Of a stretch of 64,000 nucleotides of DNA, positions 35,229 to 43,413 are shown one piece after another. The stretch comes from Microtetraspora glauca. Its GTDB lineage: Bacteria; Actinomycetota; Actinomycetes; Streptomycetales; Streptomycetaceae. A program made the position numbers and the translations under genes. Every line of letters starts with the position of its first letter. The first letter of the stretch is position 1. The stretch covers positions 124,001-188,000 of the forward strand of contig JOFO01000007.1 of NCBI GenBank assembly GCA_000721275.1. Reading direction: 5' to 3'. Under the pieces are notes generated by a model. That model searched no databases, was not told the origin of the DNA, and worked only from the letters and a program-made list of their open reading frames with translations.

Positions 35229-36008
35229 TCAGGCTGCGAGGACGCAGGCGGCGGCCGGCGGGCCGCGGCGGATCACCGTGTGCTGGAGCGCCCCGGCCAC
35301 CGGCGGCGGCGCGGAGTCGGAGGCGGTACGGGGCCGGCCGCGCGGACCGGCCGGGGACAGCGTCGCCAGACCGGCGACCAGGGCCCGTACGAGCCGGAGC
35401 GCGGCGCGCAGGGAGCGCACCGCGGCGCTCTCGGCCAGCTCGGCCGCGCCCTGCTCGGAGAGTTCGGCGAGCCGGACCAGGGCGAGGTCGCCGCGGCGCA
35501 GCAGCCAGCCGGCCACCAGGGCGGCGAGCAGGTGCCCGAGGACCATCGGCAGGCTCGGCAGCAGCGCGTCGCCCGCGGCGGCACCGGCCCCGTGCAGCCC
35601 CGCGTGGGCCTGCGCGGCGGCCGGGTCGATCCCGGCGCGCTGCAGTATCCCGGCGGCGTCGCCGGGCGTCAGGGAGGCGGCGCCCGCCCCGCAGACGAGC
35701 TTGGCCGCCATCCGTACCAGGGTGCCGTCGGCCTGGGCGTCCAGCGCGAGCTGCCGCTGGCCGAGGCCGAAGAGGAGGTGGAGGCCCAGCTGGCCGCCGG
35801 CGAGCGCGGCGACGACGAAGCCGAGGGAGCGCTCGCGCCCGGTGAGCAGCACCGTGACGCCGAAGACGCCGAGGAATCCGGCGAGCAGCGTCCACAGGGC
35901 GATGCCCGCGCAGGCGGCGAGGGCGTGTCCCAGCGCGGACAGCACGACGCAGACCGCGGTGAACACCGCGGCCCTCAGCAGCCGTGGAGCGAGCGCGGGG
36001 GCAGACAT
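35229..36008 (-). CDS. Hypothetical multi-pass membrane protein
   Basis: I do not recognise this family. The 259-residue protein has about five hydrophobic segments: AAVFTAVCVVLSALGHALAACAGIALWTLLAGFLGVFGVTVLL, LGFVVAALAGGQLGLHLLFGL, SLPMVLGHLLAALVAGWLL, and an amphipathic LRALVAGLATL. A His-containing GHALAACAG/QAHAGLHGAG pattern and the position just upstream of ycnI suggest a role in the copper operon. That is inference. ATG 36008 is preferred over a start nine codons upstream. Confidence 0.75.
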   Translation of the reverse strand: MSAPALAPRLLRAAVFTAVCVVLSALGHALAACAGIALWTLLAGFLGVFGVTVLLTGRERSLGFVVAALAGGQLGLHLLFGLGQRQLALDAQADGTLVRMAAKLVCGAGAASLTPGDAAGILQRAGIDPAAAQAHAGLHGAGAAAGDALLPSLPMVLGHLLAALVAGWLLRRGDLALVRLAELSEQGAAELAESAAVRSLRAALRLVRALVAGLATLSPAGPRGRPRTASDSAPPPVAGALQHTVIRRGPPAAACVLAA

Positions 36009-36166
36009 GGCGGCCCCATCATCGCACCAGGGCACCCGTCTTCATGAGGCAGGTCCGCAAGGTCGTTCTTGCGGGTGTTCGGGAGGACATACACCGGCCC
36101 GGGGCTCGTCACATCCGCCGAACGGGCGCTCTTGACCGGTTCGCGCGCTTACCGGCGCCCGTCCCC

Positions 36167-36184
36167 GGCAATAGCTAGGGGTAT
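36167..36184. promoter_or_regulatory. CsoR-like half-palindrome before the divergent pair
   Basis: The sequence CAATAGCTAGGGGTATGT reads on the other strand as ACATACCCCTAGCTATTG. The ATACCCC half fits copper-repressor (CsoR) operators of actinobacteria, while the other half is degraded. It lies between the membrane gene of the copper cluster and the RsbW-type gene and could instead be the -10 region of either. Confidence 0.35.
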
Positions 36185-36211
36185 GTCGAGCCGCTGCCGG
36201 GAGGCTGGAGC

Positions 36212-36652
36212 ATGAGCATCTGGTGGTCACTCCATCTGCGGCGCGAGGCCGCGAGCGTGCCGCTCGCCCGGCGCCTGTTCCTCGGCACCATGGAGACGGC
36301 CGGGGTGGATCCCGACGTGTCCTACGAGCTGTCGGTGGCCCTGACGGAGGCGTGTGCCAACGCCGTCGAGCACGGCGGCGGCGCCGCGGGCCGGGGCTCG
36401 GAGGCGTACCGGGTGACGGCCTTCCTGGACGGCGAGACCTGCCGTATCGAGGTCGCCGACGCCGGGCCGGGCTTCACCGGGGCGGCGCCGGCCCGGGCGG
36501 CCTGCCAGGACGCCGAGAGCGGGCGCGGGCTCCGCCTGATCGAGGAGCTCGCCGACCACGTGCAGTTCGGCCGCTCGGGCCGGGGCGGCGCCGTGGTCAG
36601 CTTCGACAAGCTGCTGAAGTGGAAGGACAGCCCGTCCCTCCTCATGGCCTGA
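36212..36652 (+). CDS. RsbW-type anti-sigma factor / serine kinase-like ATPase
   Basis: This 146-residue single-domain GHKL ATPase has an N box of VALTEACANAVEHG, VADAGPGFTG and a G2 box GRGLRLIEELADHV. Such proteins bind or phosphorylate anti-sigma antagonists and control SigB-like sigma factors, and Streptomyces have dozens. ATG 36212 follows a GGGAGGCTGGAGC stretch. No sigma or antagonist gene is adjacent, so the partner is unknown. A strong terminator follows. Confidence 0.85.
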   Translation: MSIWWSLHLRREAASVPLARRLFLGTMETAGVDPDVSYELSVALTEACANAVEHGGGAAGRGSEAYRVTAFLDGETCRIEVADAGPGFTGAAPARAACQDAESGRGLRLIEELADHVQFGRSGRGGAVVSFDKLLKWKDSPSLLMA

Positions 36653-36673
36653 CGGCCTGATGGCGTGAACCGC

Positions 36674-36703
36674 GTGCGGGGCCCCTCGGAAGGGGCCCCG
36701 CAC
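36674..36703. terminator. Strong bidirectional terminator
   Basis: A 13-bp perfect stem (GTGCGGGGCCCCT at 36674-36686 with its complement at 36691-36703) has a CGGA tetraloop. It lies between the convergent RsbW-type gene and the aminopeptidase P gene. Confidence 0.88.
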
Positions 36704-36716
36704 ACGCGACGCGCGG

Positions 36717-38174
36717 TCAGCCCTTCAGGGCCGCCATCCACGCCTCGACCTCGTCCGAGCGGCGCGGCAGCTGGTCCGACAGGTTCCGGTTGCCGTCCTC
36801 GGTGACGAGGATGTCGTCCTCGATCCGGACGCCGATGCCGCGGTACTCCTCCGGCACGGTCAGGTCGTCGGCCTGGAAGTAGAGCCCGGGCTCGACGGTC
36901 AGGCACATGCCCGGCTCCAGGGTGCCCTCGACGTACGCCTCGGTGCGCGCGGCGGCGCAGTCGTGGACGTCCATGCCGAGCATGTGGCCGGTGCCGTGCA
37001 GGGTCCAGCGGCGCTGGAGGCCCAGCTCCAGGACGCGCTCGACCGGGCCCTCGACGAGGCCCCACTCGACGAGCTTCTCGGCGAGCACGCGCTGGGCGGC
37101 GTCGTGGAAGTCGCGGTAGGCGGCGCCGGGCTTCACCGCGGCGATGCCGGCCTCCTGCGCCTCGTACACGGCGTCGTAGATCTTGCGCTGGATGTCCGTG
37201 TACCGGCCGCTGATCGGCAGGGTGCGGGTGACGTCGGCGGTGTACAGCTCGGTGGTCTCGACGCCGGCGTCGAGGAGGAGCAGGTCGCCGGAGCGGACGG
37301 CGCCGTCGTTGCGGACCCAGTGGAGGGTGCAGGCGTGCGGGCCGGCGGCGGCGATGGTGCCGTAGCCGACGTCGTTGCCCTCGACGCGGGCGCGCAGGAA
37401 GAAGGTGCCCTCGATGTACCGCTCGCTGGTCGCCTCGGCCTTGTCGAGGACCTTCACGACGTCCTCGAAGCCGCGGGCGGTGGCGGCGCACGCCTTCTCC
37501 AGCTCGGCGATCTCGAAGGCGTCCTTGACGAGCCGGGCCTCGGAGAGGAAGACCCGCAGCTCCTCGTCGCGCTCGGCGGTCACCTTGTCGGTGAGGGCGG
37601 CCTCGATGCCGGCGTCGTGGCCGCGCACGGCGCGGACCGGGCCGGTGGCCTCCTTGAGCGCGGCGGGCAGCTCGCGCACGTCCTTCGCCGGGATGCCGAG
37701 CAGCTGCTCCGCCTCGGCGAGGGAGTGGCGGCGGCCGACCCACAGCTCGCCCATGCCGTCGAGCCAGAACTCGCCGTTCTCGCGGTTCGAGCGCGGCAGC
37801 AGGTAGATCGTGGCGTCGTGGCCGGTCGCGGTCGGCTCCAGGACCAGGACGCCGTCGTGGGTCTGGTCGCCGGTGAGGTACGCGTACTCGGTGGCGGCGC
37901 GGAAGCTGTACTCGGTGTCGTTCGACCGGGTCTTCAGGTTGCCGGCCGGGATCACCAGGCGCTCGCCCGGGAAGCGGGCGGAGAGCGCCGCCCGGCGCGC
38001 GGCGGTCTCGGCCGCCTGCGGGATCGGCTCCAGCCCGGTCAGCTCCGTGTCGGCCCAGCCGGACTTCATGTTCTCGGCGAGCTCGTCGGAGACGCCCGGG
38101 TACAGGCCGTTCTTCCGCTGCTTGATCGGCTCTTCGGCCTCGTCCGGGGTCTCCGGAGTGAGCTCATCGGCCAC
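36717..38174 (-). CDS. pepP: Xaa-Pro aminopeptidase (aminopeptidase P)
   Basis: This 485-residue cytosolic enzyme removes N-terminal residues before proline. An N-terminal AMP_N domain spans about 55-200, followed by an M24 catalytic domain. Metal-ligand motifs are LLLLDAGVETTELYTADVTRTLPI (two Asp), LHGTGHMLGMDVHD (His), LEPGMCLTVEPGLYF (Glu) and GVRIEDDILVTEDG (Glu). ATG 38174 has an AAGAGGAGGCAGACCC ribosome-binding stretch upstream. Length matches the family. It stands alone after the terminator. Confidence 0.94.
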   Translation of the reverse strand: MADELTPETPDEAEEPIKQRKNGLYPGVSDELAENMKSGWADTELTGLEPIPQAAETAARRAALSARFPGERLVIPAGNLKTRSNDTEYSFRAATEYAYLTGDQTHDGVLVLEPTATGHDATIYLLPRSNRENGEFWLDGMGELWVGRRHSLAEAEQLLGIPAKDVRELPAALKEATGPVRAVRGHDAGIEAALTDKVTAERDEELRVFLSEARLVKDAFEIAELEKACAATARGFEDVVKVLDKAEATSERYIEGTFFLRARVEGNDVGYGTIAAAGPHACTLHWVRNDGAVRSGDLLLLDAGVETTELYTADVTRTLPISGRYTDIQRKIYDAVYEAQEAGIAAVKPGAAYRDFHDAAQRVLAEKLVEWGLVEGPVERVLELGLQRRWTLHGTGHMLGMDVHDCAAARTEAYVEGTLEPGMCLTVEPGLYFQADDLTVPEEYRGIGVRIEDDILVTEDGNRNLSDQLPRRSDEVEAWMAALKG

Positions 38175-38189
38175 GGGTCTGCCTCCTCT

Positions 38190-38245
38190 TGGTACGACAC
38201 TGAACCCCCTCCATCGTACGGTCGTACGGAAGGGGGCCCAGGGCC
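38190..38245. terminator. Possible hairpin between phosphatase gene and pepP
   Basis: The arms CCCCCTCC and GGAAGGGGG around 38210-38242 enclose the repeats CGTACGGT and CGTACGG. The stem is imperfect. It could end transcription of the minus-strand phosphatase gene or be part of the pepP promoter. Confidence 0.35.
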
Positions 38246-38298
38246 GGAAGGCCTGTTACCGCCGGGTCACCGGGCGGTCACCGCGCGCACCGGCGTGC

Positions 38299-39762
38299 TC
38301 AGTCGAAGCGGGCCGCGAGCAGCACCACGTCCTCGCCCTCGACCGCGGGGTCGAGCCCGTCCGGGAGGAGGGTCCGCAGTACGTGGTCGGCGAGGGCGCC
38401 GGGATCGTCCCGGTCCGCGCGGGGCACGCTCGCGGCGGCGGCGTGGAGCCGGGCGAAGGCCCGGTCGATGGGGTCGCCGGTACGCCGCAGCAGCCCGTCC
38501 GTGTACAGCAGCACCGTTTCTCCAGGCGCGGGGGACAGCTCCACGCTGGGCGCCTCCCAGCAGGAGAGCATCCCGAGCGGCGCGGAGAGCGAGGTCTCGA
38601 CGTACTCGGTGCGGCGCTCGCCGACGAGCAGCGGCGGCGCGTGGCCGGCGCCGGCGAGGACGATCCGGCGGCGGGCCGGTTCCGCGTAGGCGAAGAGGGC
38701 GGTGGCCGAGCGGGCCGGCTCGGTGAGCCGGAGCAGCAGCTCCAGGTCGGAGAGGACGGCGACCGGGTCCTCGCCCTCCATGACGGCGTACGCCCGCAGC
38801 GAGGCGCGCAGCCGTCCCATCGCGGCCAGCGCGCTCGGCCCGGTGCCGGAGACGGAGCCGACGGCGAGCCCGAGGGCGCCCTCGGGCAGCGGCAGGGCGT
38901 CGTACCAGTCGCCGCCGCCGCGCGGTCCGGTGCGGTGACGGGCGGCGAGCCTGACCCCGGGGACGCGCGGGAGCCGGCTCGGGAGCAGCTCCTCGGCGAC
39001 GGTGGAGACCTGGACGCGGGCGCGCTCGACCTGGAGGAGGCGGGCGAGGTGCTCGGTGGCGAAGCGGCCGTAGAGGCCGGCGAGGTGGCGCTGGCGGTCG
39101 GTGGGGGCGGCGGGTTCGTCGTAGAGCCAGACGCCGGCGCCGATCCGGCCGGCCTCCTCGGTGGCGAGGGGGAGGGCGTAGCTGGCGGCGTAGCCGAGGC
39201 GGGCGGCGACCTCGCGGTGGCGGGGGTCGAGGCCCTCCTCGGTGCGCACGTCGCGGATGGCGATCGGTTCGGGGACGCGGTGCGGGTCGGACGGGTCGGG
39301 GAGCCCGTCGAGGAGGCGGCCGTAGCTGGTGGCGCCGCGGGGCACGGTCTCGATGGTGCCGAGCTCGGCGTGGGCGAGGCCGAGGCCGACGGTGGCGGTG
39401 GGGCCGAGGCCGTCGGCGGGTTCGAGGACGGCCATGCCGCGGCGGGCGCCGACGAGGGCGGCTCCGGCGCCGAGGAGTTCGTGCAGGGCCTCGTCGAGGG
39501 TGGCGGTCCTGATGAGCCGCTCGGTGAGTTCGTGGAGGGTGGTGAGGTCGGAGACCCAGCCGGCCAGGCGGTCCGTGATCAGCGCGCCGGGCGCGGGGGC
39601 CGCGTCGGCCGGTGCCGCGGCGGCGGGGACGCCCGCGAGGGGCGCCTTAGTGTGCGGTGGGGCGGGAACCGTGGAATCGATTCCGGCCACTTTCGGAAGG
39701 TGCTTCGGCAGGTGTGGGGAGCTCATCTCGGTCGGCTTTCCGACCGGTGCGTTTGACGCCAT
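38299..39762 (-). CDS. GAF + SpoIIE-type (PP2C) protein phosphatase
   Basis: This protein of about 487 residues has a GAF domain (about 75-210: LHELTERLIRTATLDEALHELLGAGAALVGARRG...) and a C-terminal SpoIIE phosphatase domain. Such proteins dephosphorylate anti-sigma-factor antagonists. Metal motifs are GGGDWYDALPLPEG and the terminal LLYTDGLLRRTGDP. The usual GDV-G-HG motif reads GSVSGTGPSA, so one expected metal-binding Asp is Ser. This is odd and may mean altered or lost activity. The start is uncertain: ATG 39762 is chosen, and ATG 39780 or further upstream is possible. No RsbW-type gene is immediately adjacent. Confidence 0.85.
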   Translation of the reverse strand: MASNAPVGKPTEMSSPHLPKHLPKVAGIDSTVPAPPHTKAPLAGVPAAAAPADAAPAPGALITDRLAGWVSDLTTLHELTERLIRTATLDEALHELLGAGAALVGARRGMAVLEPADGLGPTATVGLGLAHAELGTIETVPRGATSYGRLLDGLPDPSDPHRVPEPIAIRDVRTEEGLDPRHREVAARLGYAASYALPLATEEAGRIGAGVWLYDEPAAPTDRQRHLAGLYGRFATEHLARLLQVERARVQVSTVAEELLPSRLPRVPGVRLAARHRTGPRGGGDWYDALPLPEGALGLAVGSVSGTGPSALAAMGRLRASLRAYAVMEGEDPVAVLSDLELLLRLTEPARSATALFAYAEPARRRIVLAGAGHAPPLLVGERRTEYVETSLSAPLGMLSCWEAPSVELSPAPGETVLLYTDGLLRRTGDPIDRAFARLHAAAASVPRADRDDPGALADHVLRTLLPDGLDPAVEGEDVVLLAARFD

Positions 39763-40270
39763 GGCATCGCAAACCCCCATGTCATATTGCGCCGCTCGAT
39801 GTCTCCACATGTACACGCACCCGAGGAGCGATGTCCAGCATTGTCCCCATGGGACTTGTGGTGTCCGGGCGGCCCCGGGGAAGGTCGCGCACAGGGGTTG
39901 AAGTGCGCTGAAAGTTGGCTGAAAATTGCCCCCGGTGTGCACCATTTGCGGTCGACTGGCGTCGTTTCACAGCGCGTCATTCTGAGCGTTCGGGGTACGT
40001 ACTCGGTGACAGGCAGGGGCAGTTGACAGCGCCCCGGTACCGAGAAGCGGAACCCCGGCGTCCTAGGTGCCGCAGGCCGCAGCCCCTCCCCGCGTGGCGG
40101 GGATCGTGTTCTCCACCGGCTTCGACCTGACCGCGACCCGGCCCCGTTCCGGCCGGCCCCGCCCCGGGCGGGCGACGCACCGCCGACGCTGTACGCGCTG
40201 ATACGCACGGTGAAGTGATCTGCACGTGAGTGATGTGGATTCGGCGTTCAACGGAAAGGAACGAGCGCTC
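39763..40270. promoter_or_regulatory. Divergent intergenic region, SpoIIE phosphatase / prim-pol
   Basis: This stretch of about 500 bases carries two promoters. A hairpin with CCCCGC (40088-40093) and GCGGGG (40097-40102) arms lies in the right half. GTACGTAC at about 39997 and TTGACA at 40023-40028 are seen. An AAAGGAA ribosome-binding site at about 40255 serves the ATG at 40271. No protein frame in this gap looks real. Confidence 0.4.
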
Positions 40271-40969
40271 ATGCGCGAGATCCTCGGAAGGCGACGCAGG
40301 CTCCGGCTCCGGCGCAAGGCGAGGGCCGCCCGGCAGGACGCGGCGGTCACCTTCGCCGTCGAGTGGGACTGGCCCGTCCTGCCGGGCGCGGGACTCCGGG
40401 AGCCCGTGCCCGCGACGAAGACCGCCGGCGGCGGCGCGGGTGCGCTGTGTGCCTGCCCGGACCCGGGCTGTGTGGTCCCCGGCGCCCACCCCTACGACCC
40501 CGGGCTGCTGGCCGCCACCACCGACGAGCGGATGATCCGCTGGTGGTGGACCCGGCGCCCGGACGCCCCGATCGTCCTGGCCACCGGCGGCCGGGCGCCC
40601 TGCGCGGTCAGCCTCCCGGCGCTCGCCGGCGCGCGGGCCCTGCGGGCCCTCGACGCGATGGACATCAGGCTCGGCCCCGTGGTGGCGACGCCCACCCGCT
40701 GGTCGATCCTGGTCGCCCCGTACGGCCTCGAACGCCTCGGCGAGCTGCTGCACGCGAAGGACGGCGTGCCCAGTTCGCTGCGCTTCCACGGCGAGGGCGG
40801 CTATCTGCTGCTGCCGCCGTCCACCGCGGGCACCGGCCAGGTCCGCTGGGAGCGGGAGCCGCTCGCCGGCTCGGCGCGGCCGTGGCTGCCGGACGTGGAG
40901 GCGGTGGTCGACGCGCTCGTCGAGGCGAGCACGGCCACACCGGGCGGCGGGAGCCGGCTCGCGTACTGA
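40271..40969 (+). CDS. Prim-pol (archaeo-eukaryotic primase-like) protein, degenerate
   Basis: This 232-residue protein resembles the Streptomyces bifunctional DNA primase/polymerase N-terminal domain family: an Arg-rich start, then AVTFAVEWDWPVLPGAGL, CACPDPGCVVPGAHPYDPGLLAATT and IRWWWTRRPDAPIVLATGG. In active relatives the next strand carries a D-x-D-type metal motif, but here the corresponding stretch reads APCAVSLPALAG with no Asp. It is therefore probably non-catalytic. ATG 40271 has an AAAGGAACG site ten bases away; a GTG at 40226 would add 15 residues. Confidence 0.7.
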   Translation: MREILGRRRRLRLRRKARAARQDAAVTFAVEWDWPVLPGAGLREPVPATKTAGGGAGALCACPDPGCVVPGAHPYDPGLLAATTDERMIRWWWTRRPDAPIVLATGGRAPCAVSLPALAGARALRALDAMDIRLGPVVATPTRWSILVAPYGLERLGELLHAKDGVPSSLRFHGEGGYLLLPPSTAGTGQVRWEREPLAGSARPWLPDVEAVVDALVEASTATPGGGSRLAY

Positions 40970-41210
40970 GCCCGCGGGCGGGGTGGCTGCGGCGCGTACG
41001 GCGGTCGTCGTGCGGATGCCGGGCGGCGCGTATGGCGATGAGGTCCGAGGGCCTGTCCGCCGTTCACCCGAACGGGTGTGTCCTGGGCCGACGCGTACGG
41101 GAATCGGGCGCACGGCCCGCCGGGCGCCCGTCCGGCGCCGGTAGGTTCGCCCCACCGCCCGTGATCGTCGCCGGTCCGGGACCGTTCCCCGAACAGAGCA
41201 GGTGGGTCGC

Positions 41211-41927
41211 ATGAGTCGGCTGAGCCCGGCGCACCTCCGCATGGCCGGCCTCGGCGCCGCCGTCGCGCTCGCCGTCCTGGTCCCCCTCGCCGCGAAGGCG
41301 GGCGGCCCGGTCGACGCCGCACCGCCGGCGGCCGGGGCGGACGCCAAGGCGGGCGGCGGCTCCTCCGCTACGGATACGGAGACGGGCGCGGGGGACGGCG
41401 CCGGGGATCTGCTCGGCGGCCTGGGGCTCGGCCGGGAGGCGGCCCGTACGACGGAGAGCGCGCCGCCCGCCCCGGCGGCGGCCGGCCCCTCCACGCAGGC
41501 TCCGGCTTCGGCACCGGCTCCTGCTTCGGCTTCGGCACCGGAGCGCCGGGCCGCCGCCCCCGCCGGGGCCCCCGAGCGGGTCAGCCGCTGCGGGCCCGAA
41601 CTCGCCTCGCCCGAAGGCGTCGAGGCGCAGACCTGCGTGCTGTCCGAGGGGCCGGACGTCTGGGCGCGGACGTACTACCGCAACGCCACCGGCCGGGAGA
41701 TCGACGCGATTGTGACCCTGATGGCGCCCGGCGGGCGGACCGTCCAGGTGCGCTGCGCGGTGCCCGCGCGGGACGAGCCGGACACCTGCGAGACGCCCCG
41801 GGAGCCGGGGACGGGAGCGGCGGGCGCGCACACGGCGGTGGCGGAGTTCGCGGCGGGCGACGGGGGCGGCGAGGCGCCGCTGCTGCTGCGCTCGGGCAGC
41901 AACACGGCCGACGGCCAAGCGAGTTGA
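41211..41927 (+). CDS. Hypothetical secreted Ala/Pro-rich protein
   Basis: This 238-residue protein starts with a signal peptide (HLRMAGLGAAVALAVLVPLAAKA). A low-complexity Ala/Gly/Pro/Ser-rich segment (about 35-120) is followed by a C-terminal folded domain of about 115 residues with three or four cysteines (RCGPELASPEGVEAQTCVLSEG, VRCAVPA, DTCETPRE) that could form disulfides. The beta-strand-rich tail (DIWARTYYRNATGREIDAIVTLMAPGG-like) resembles surface domains. No family recognised. ATG 41211 follows AGGTGG. Convergent with the DUF5926 gene. Confidence 0.72.
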   Translation: MSRLSPAHLRMAGLGAAVALAVLVPLAAKAGGPVDAAPPAAGADAKAGGGSSATDTETGAGDGAGDLLGGLGLGREAARTTESAPPAPAAAGPSTQAPASAPAPASASAPERRAAAPAGAPERVSRCGPELASPEGVEAQTCVLSEGPDVWARTYYRNATGREIDAIVTLMAPGGRTVQVRCAVPARDEPDTCETPREPGTGAAGAHTAVAEFAAGDGGGEAPLLLRSGSNTADGQAS

Positions 41928-41968
41928 GGAAGCGCCCCGGCGCGACGGCGGGGGCGGGGCATGGAAAC

Positions 41969-42008
41969 GCCCGGTCGCTGGCGACGGGGGATGCACCAGC
42001 GACCGGGC
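41969..42008. terminator. Bidirectional terminator
   Basis: Perfect 13-bp arms (GCCCGGTCGCTGG at 41969-41981 and its complement at 41996-42008) have a 14-base loop. They lie between the convergent secreted-protein and DUF5926 genes. Confidence 0.8.
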
Positions 42009-42131
42009 TTCCAGAACGGTAACAAGAGATCTGCGGTTCGCAAATTCGATCTCGGTTATTCGGACAGGGAATTACCGCTCCGTAGGTTCCGCTGTGGCGG
42101 AAGTCACCGACTGGTCGGTCTGTCAGTCACC

Positions 42132-42149
42132 GATACCACCTGGGGTATC
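42132..42149. promoter_or_regulatory. Palindrome of the ATACC-GGTAT type at the end of the DUF5926 gene
   Basis: GATACCACCTGGGGTATC has 6-bp perfect arms. It resembles copper-sensing CsoR operators (ATACC...GGTAT) but sits at the 3' end of a minus-strand gene, overlapping its stop codon, with no promoter in sight. It may simply be a transcription-termination hairpin. Confidence 0.35.
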
Positions 42150-43125
42150 AGCTGAGAGTGACCTGACGGTTCGTGAGGCCGCCGCGCGCCCGGCGCTCCT
42201 CGGCGGTCAGCGGTGCGTCCACGGCGAGCGCCTCGGCCAGCCGCTCGGCGAACTCGGCGGCCGGCTTCTCGCACTGCTCGGCCGTCATCGCCGACGGCAG
42301 GTCCCACACCGGCACCATCAGGCCGTGGGCACGGAAGGAGCCGACGAGCCGGGTGTCGGCGCCGAGCGAGGTGGAGCCGGCGGCCTGGAGGCGGGCGAGC
42401 GCGTCGAGGAGCTTCTCCTCCGGGTGCGGCATGACCCAGCGCAGGTGGTTCTTCTCCGGGGTCTCGCACCAGTACGCCGCGTCGACCGACGCCAGCTTCA
42501 CGGTGGGGATCGCGGCGGCGTTGGCCCGCTCCAGGGAGGCGGCGACCTCCGGGTCGGCGCCGTCGGCCGACTGCGGGATCCAGAACTCGAAGCCGGTGTG
42601 GACCTCGGGCACGAACGGCGCGTCCGTGTCGAGCAGGTCCTGGAGGCGCGGGCCCTCGGGCTCGACGCGGCGCGGCGGCACCGGGTTGCCGGGCTCGGTC
42701 GCCAGCGCGCGCTGCAGGGTGTCGGCGAGGTCGCGGGACAGGTCGCCGGAGGTGCCGTCGTTCTGCAGGGCGAGCAGCACGGAGCCGTCGTCGCGGCGGA
42801 GCGCGGGCCAGGCCATCGGCAGGACCGTCGCGAGCGTCACCGACGGCACGCCCTCGGGCAGCCCGCCCTTGAGGGTGAGCGGCACGGTCGCGGCCGGCAC
42901 CAGCTCGCGCAGCGCGACCAGGTCGCACTCGCCGGGCAGGCCCTCGAAGGGGCGCTGGACGTGCTCGGTCGCGGCGTGCGCGGCGGCCCGGCCGTGGCAC
43001 GCCTTGTAGCGGCGGCCCGAACCGCACGGGCACGGCTCGCGCGCGCCGACGACCGGGATCTCCCCGTTCGTGACCTGTGCCTGGCCGCTCTTGCCGGCCT
43101 TCGTCTGGGGGCGCTTCTTGGCCAT
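42148..43125 (-). CDS. DUF5926-family protein with SEC-C zinc motif
   Basis: This 325-residue protein has a Lys-rich N-terminus and the SEC-C zinc-binding motif REPCPCGSGRRYKACHG (about residues 29-45). A long alpha/beta region of unknown function follows, typical of actinobacterial DUF5926. Other proteins with the SEC-C motif bind RNA or SecB-like partners; the role here is unknown. ATG 43125. Confidence 0.82.
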   Translation of the reverse strand: MAKKRPQTKAGKSGQAQVTNGEIPVVGAREPCPCGSGRRYKACHGRAAAHAATEHVQRPFEGLPGECDLVALRELVPAATVPLTLKGGLPEGVPSVTLATVLPMAWPALRRDDGSVLLALQNDGTSGDLSRDLADTLQRALATEPGNPVPPRRVEPEGPRLQDLLDTDAPFVPEVHTGFEFWIPQSADGADPEVAASLERANAAAIPTVKLASVDAAYWCETPEKNHLRWVMPHPEEKLLDALARLQAAGSTSLGADTRLVGSFRAHGLMVPVWDLPSAMTAEQCEKPAAEFAERLAEALAVDAPLTAEERRARGGLTNRQVTLS

Positions 43126-43369
43126 GGTGTGGCTTTCTCCCGATCGCGGTGCTGTGTCGGCCGCGAGCCTAGCCGCCCGCACGCCCGCCACCGCCCAGCC
43201 GAGCCCCCGGCCCGCCCCGGGTCGCCCCCGCGGATCCGGTACGCGCCCCGCCACCGAAGAAGACCGCCGACGCGGACGGCCGTGACCGCCGACGCCGTAG
43301 GCCGGGGCTGTCATCGGGCCCGGTCGCAGCCGCCGACGGTCAGGCGGTCGACGTCCTCGGCCGGGGCCG

Positions 43370-43395
43370 CCGTCGTCCTCGGCCGGGGACGACGG
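43370..43395. terminator. Terminator hairpin downstream of the ATP-binding protein gene
   Basis: 9-bp arms CCGTCGTCC (43370-43378) and GGACGACGG (43387-43395) have a GGCCGG-containing loop. It lies 19 bases beyond the stop of the minus-strand RsbW-type gene. The sequence GTCCTCGGCCGGGG is directly repeated here (about 43353 and 43375). Confidence 0.65.
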
Positions 43396-43413
43396 TCCAG
43401 GCCGTCGGCGCCG

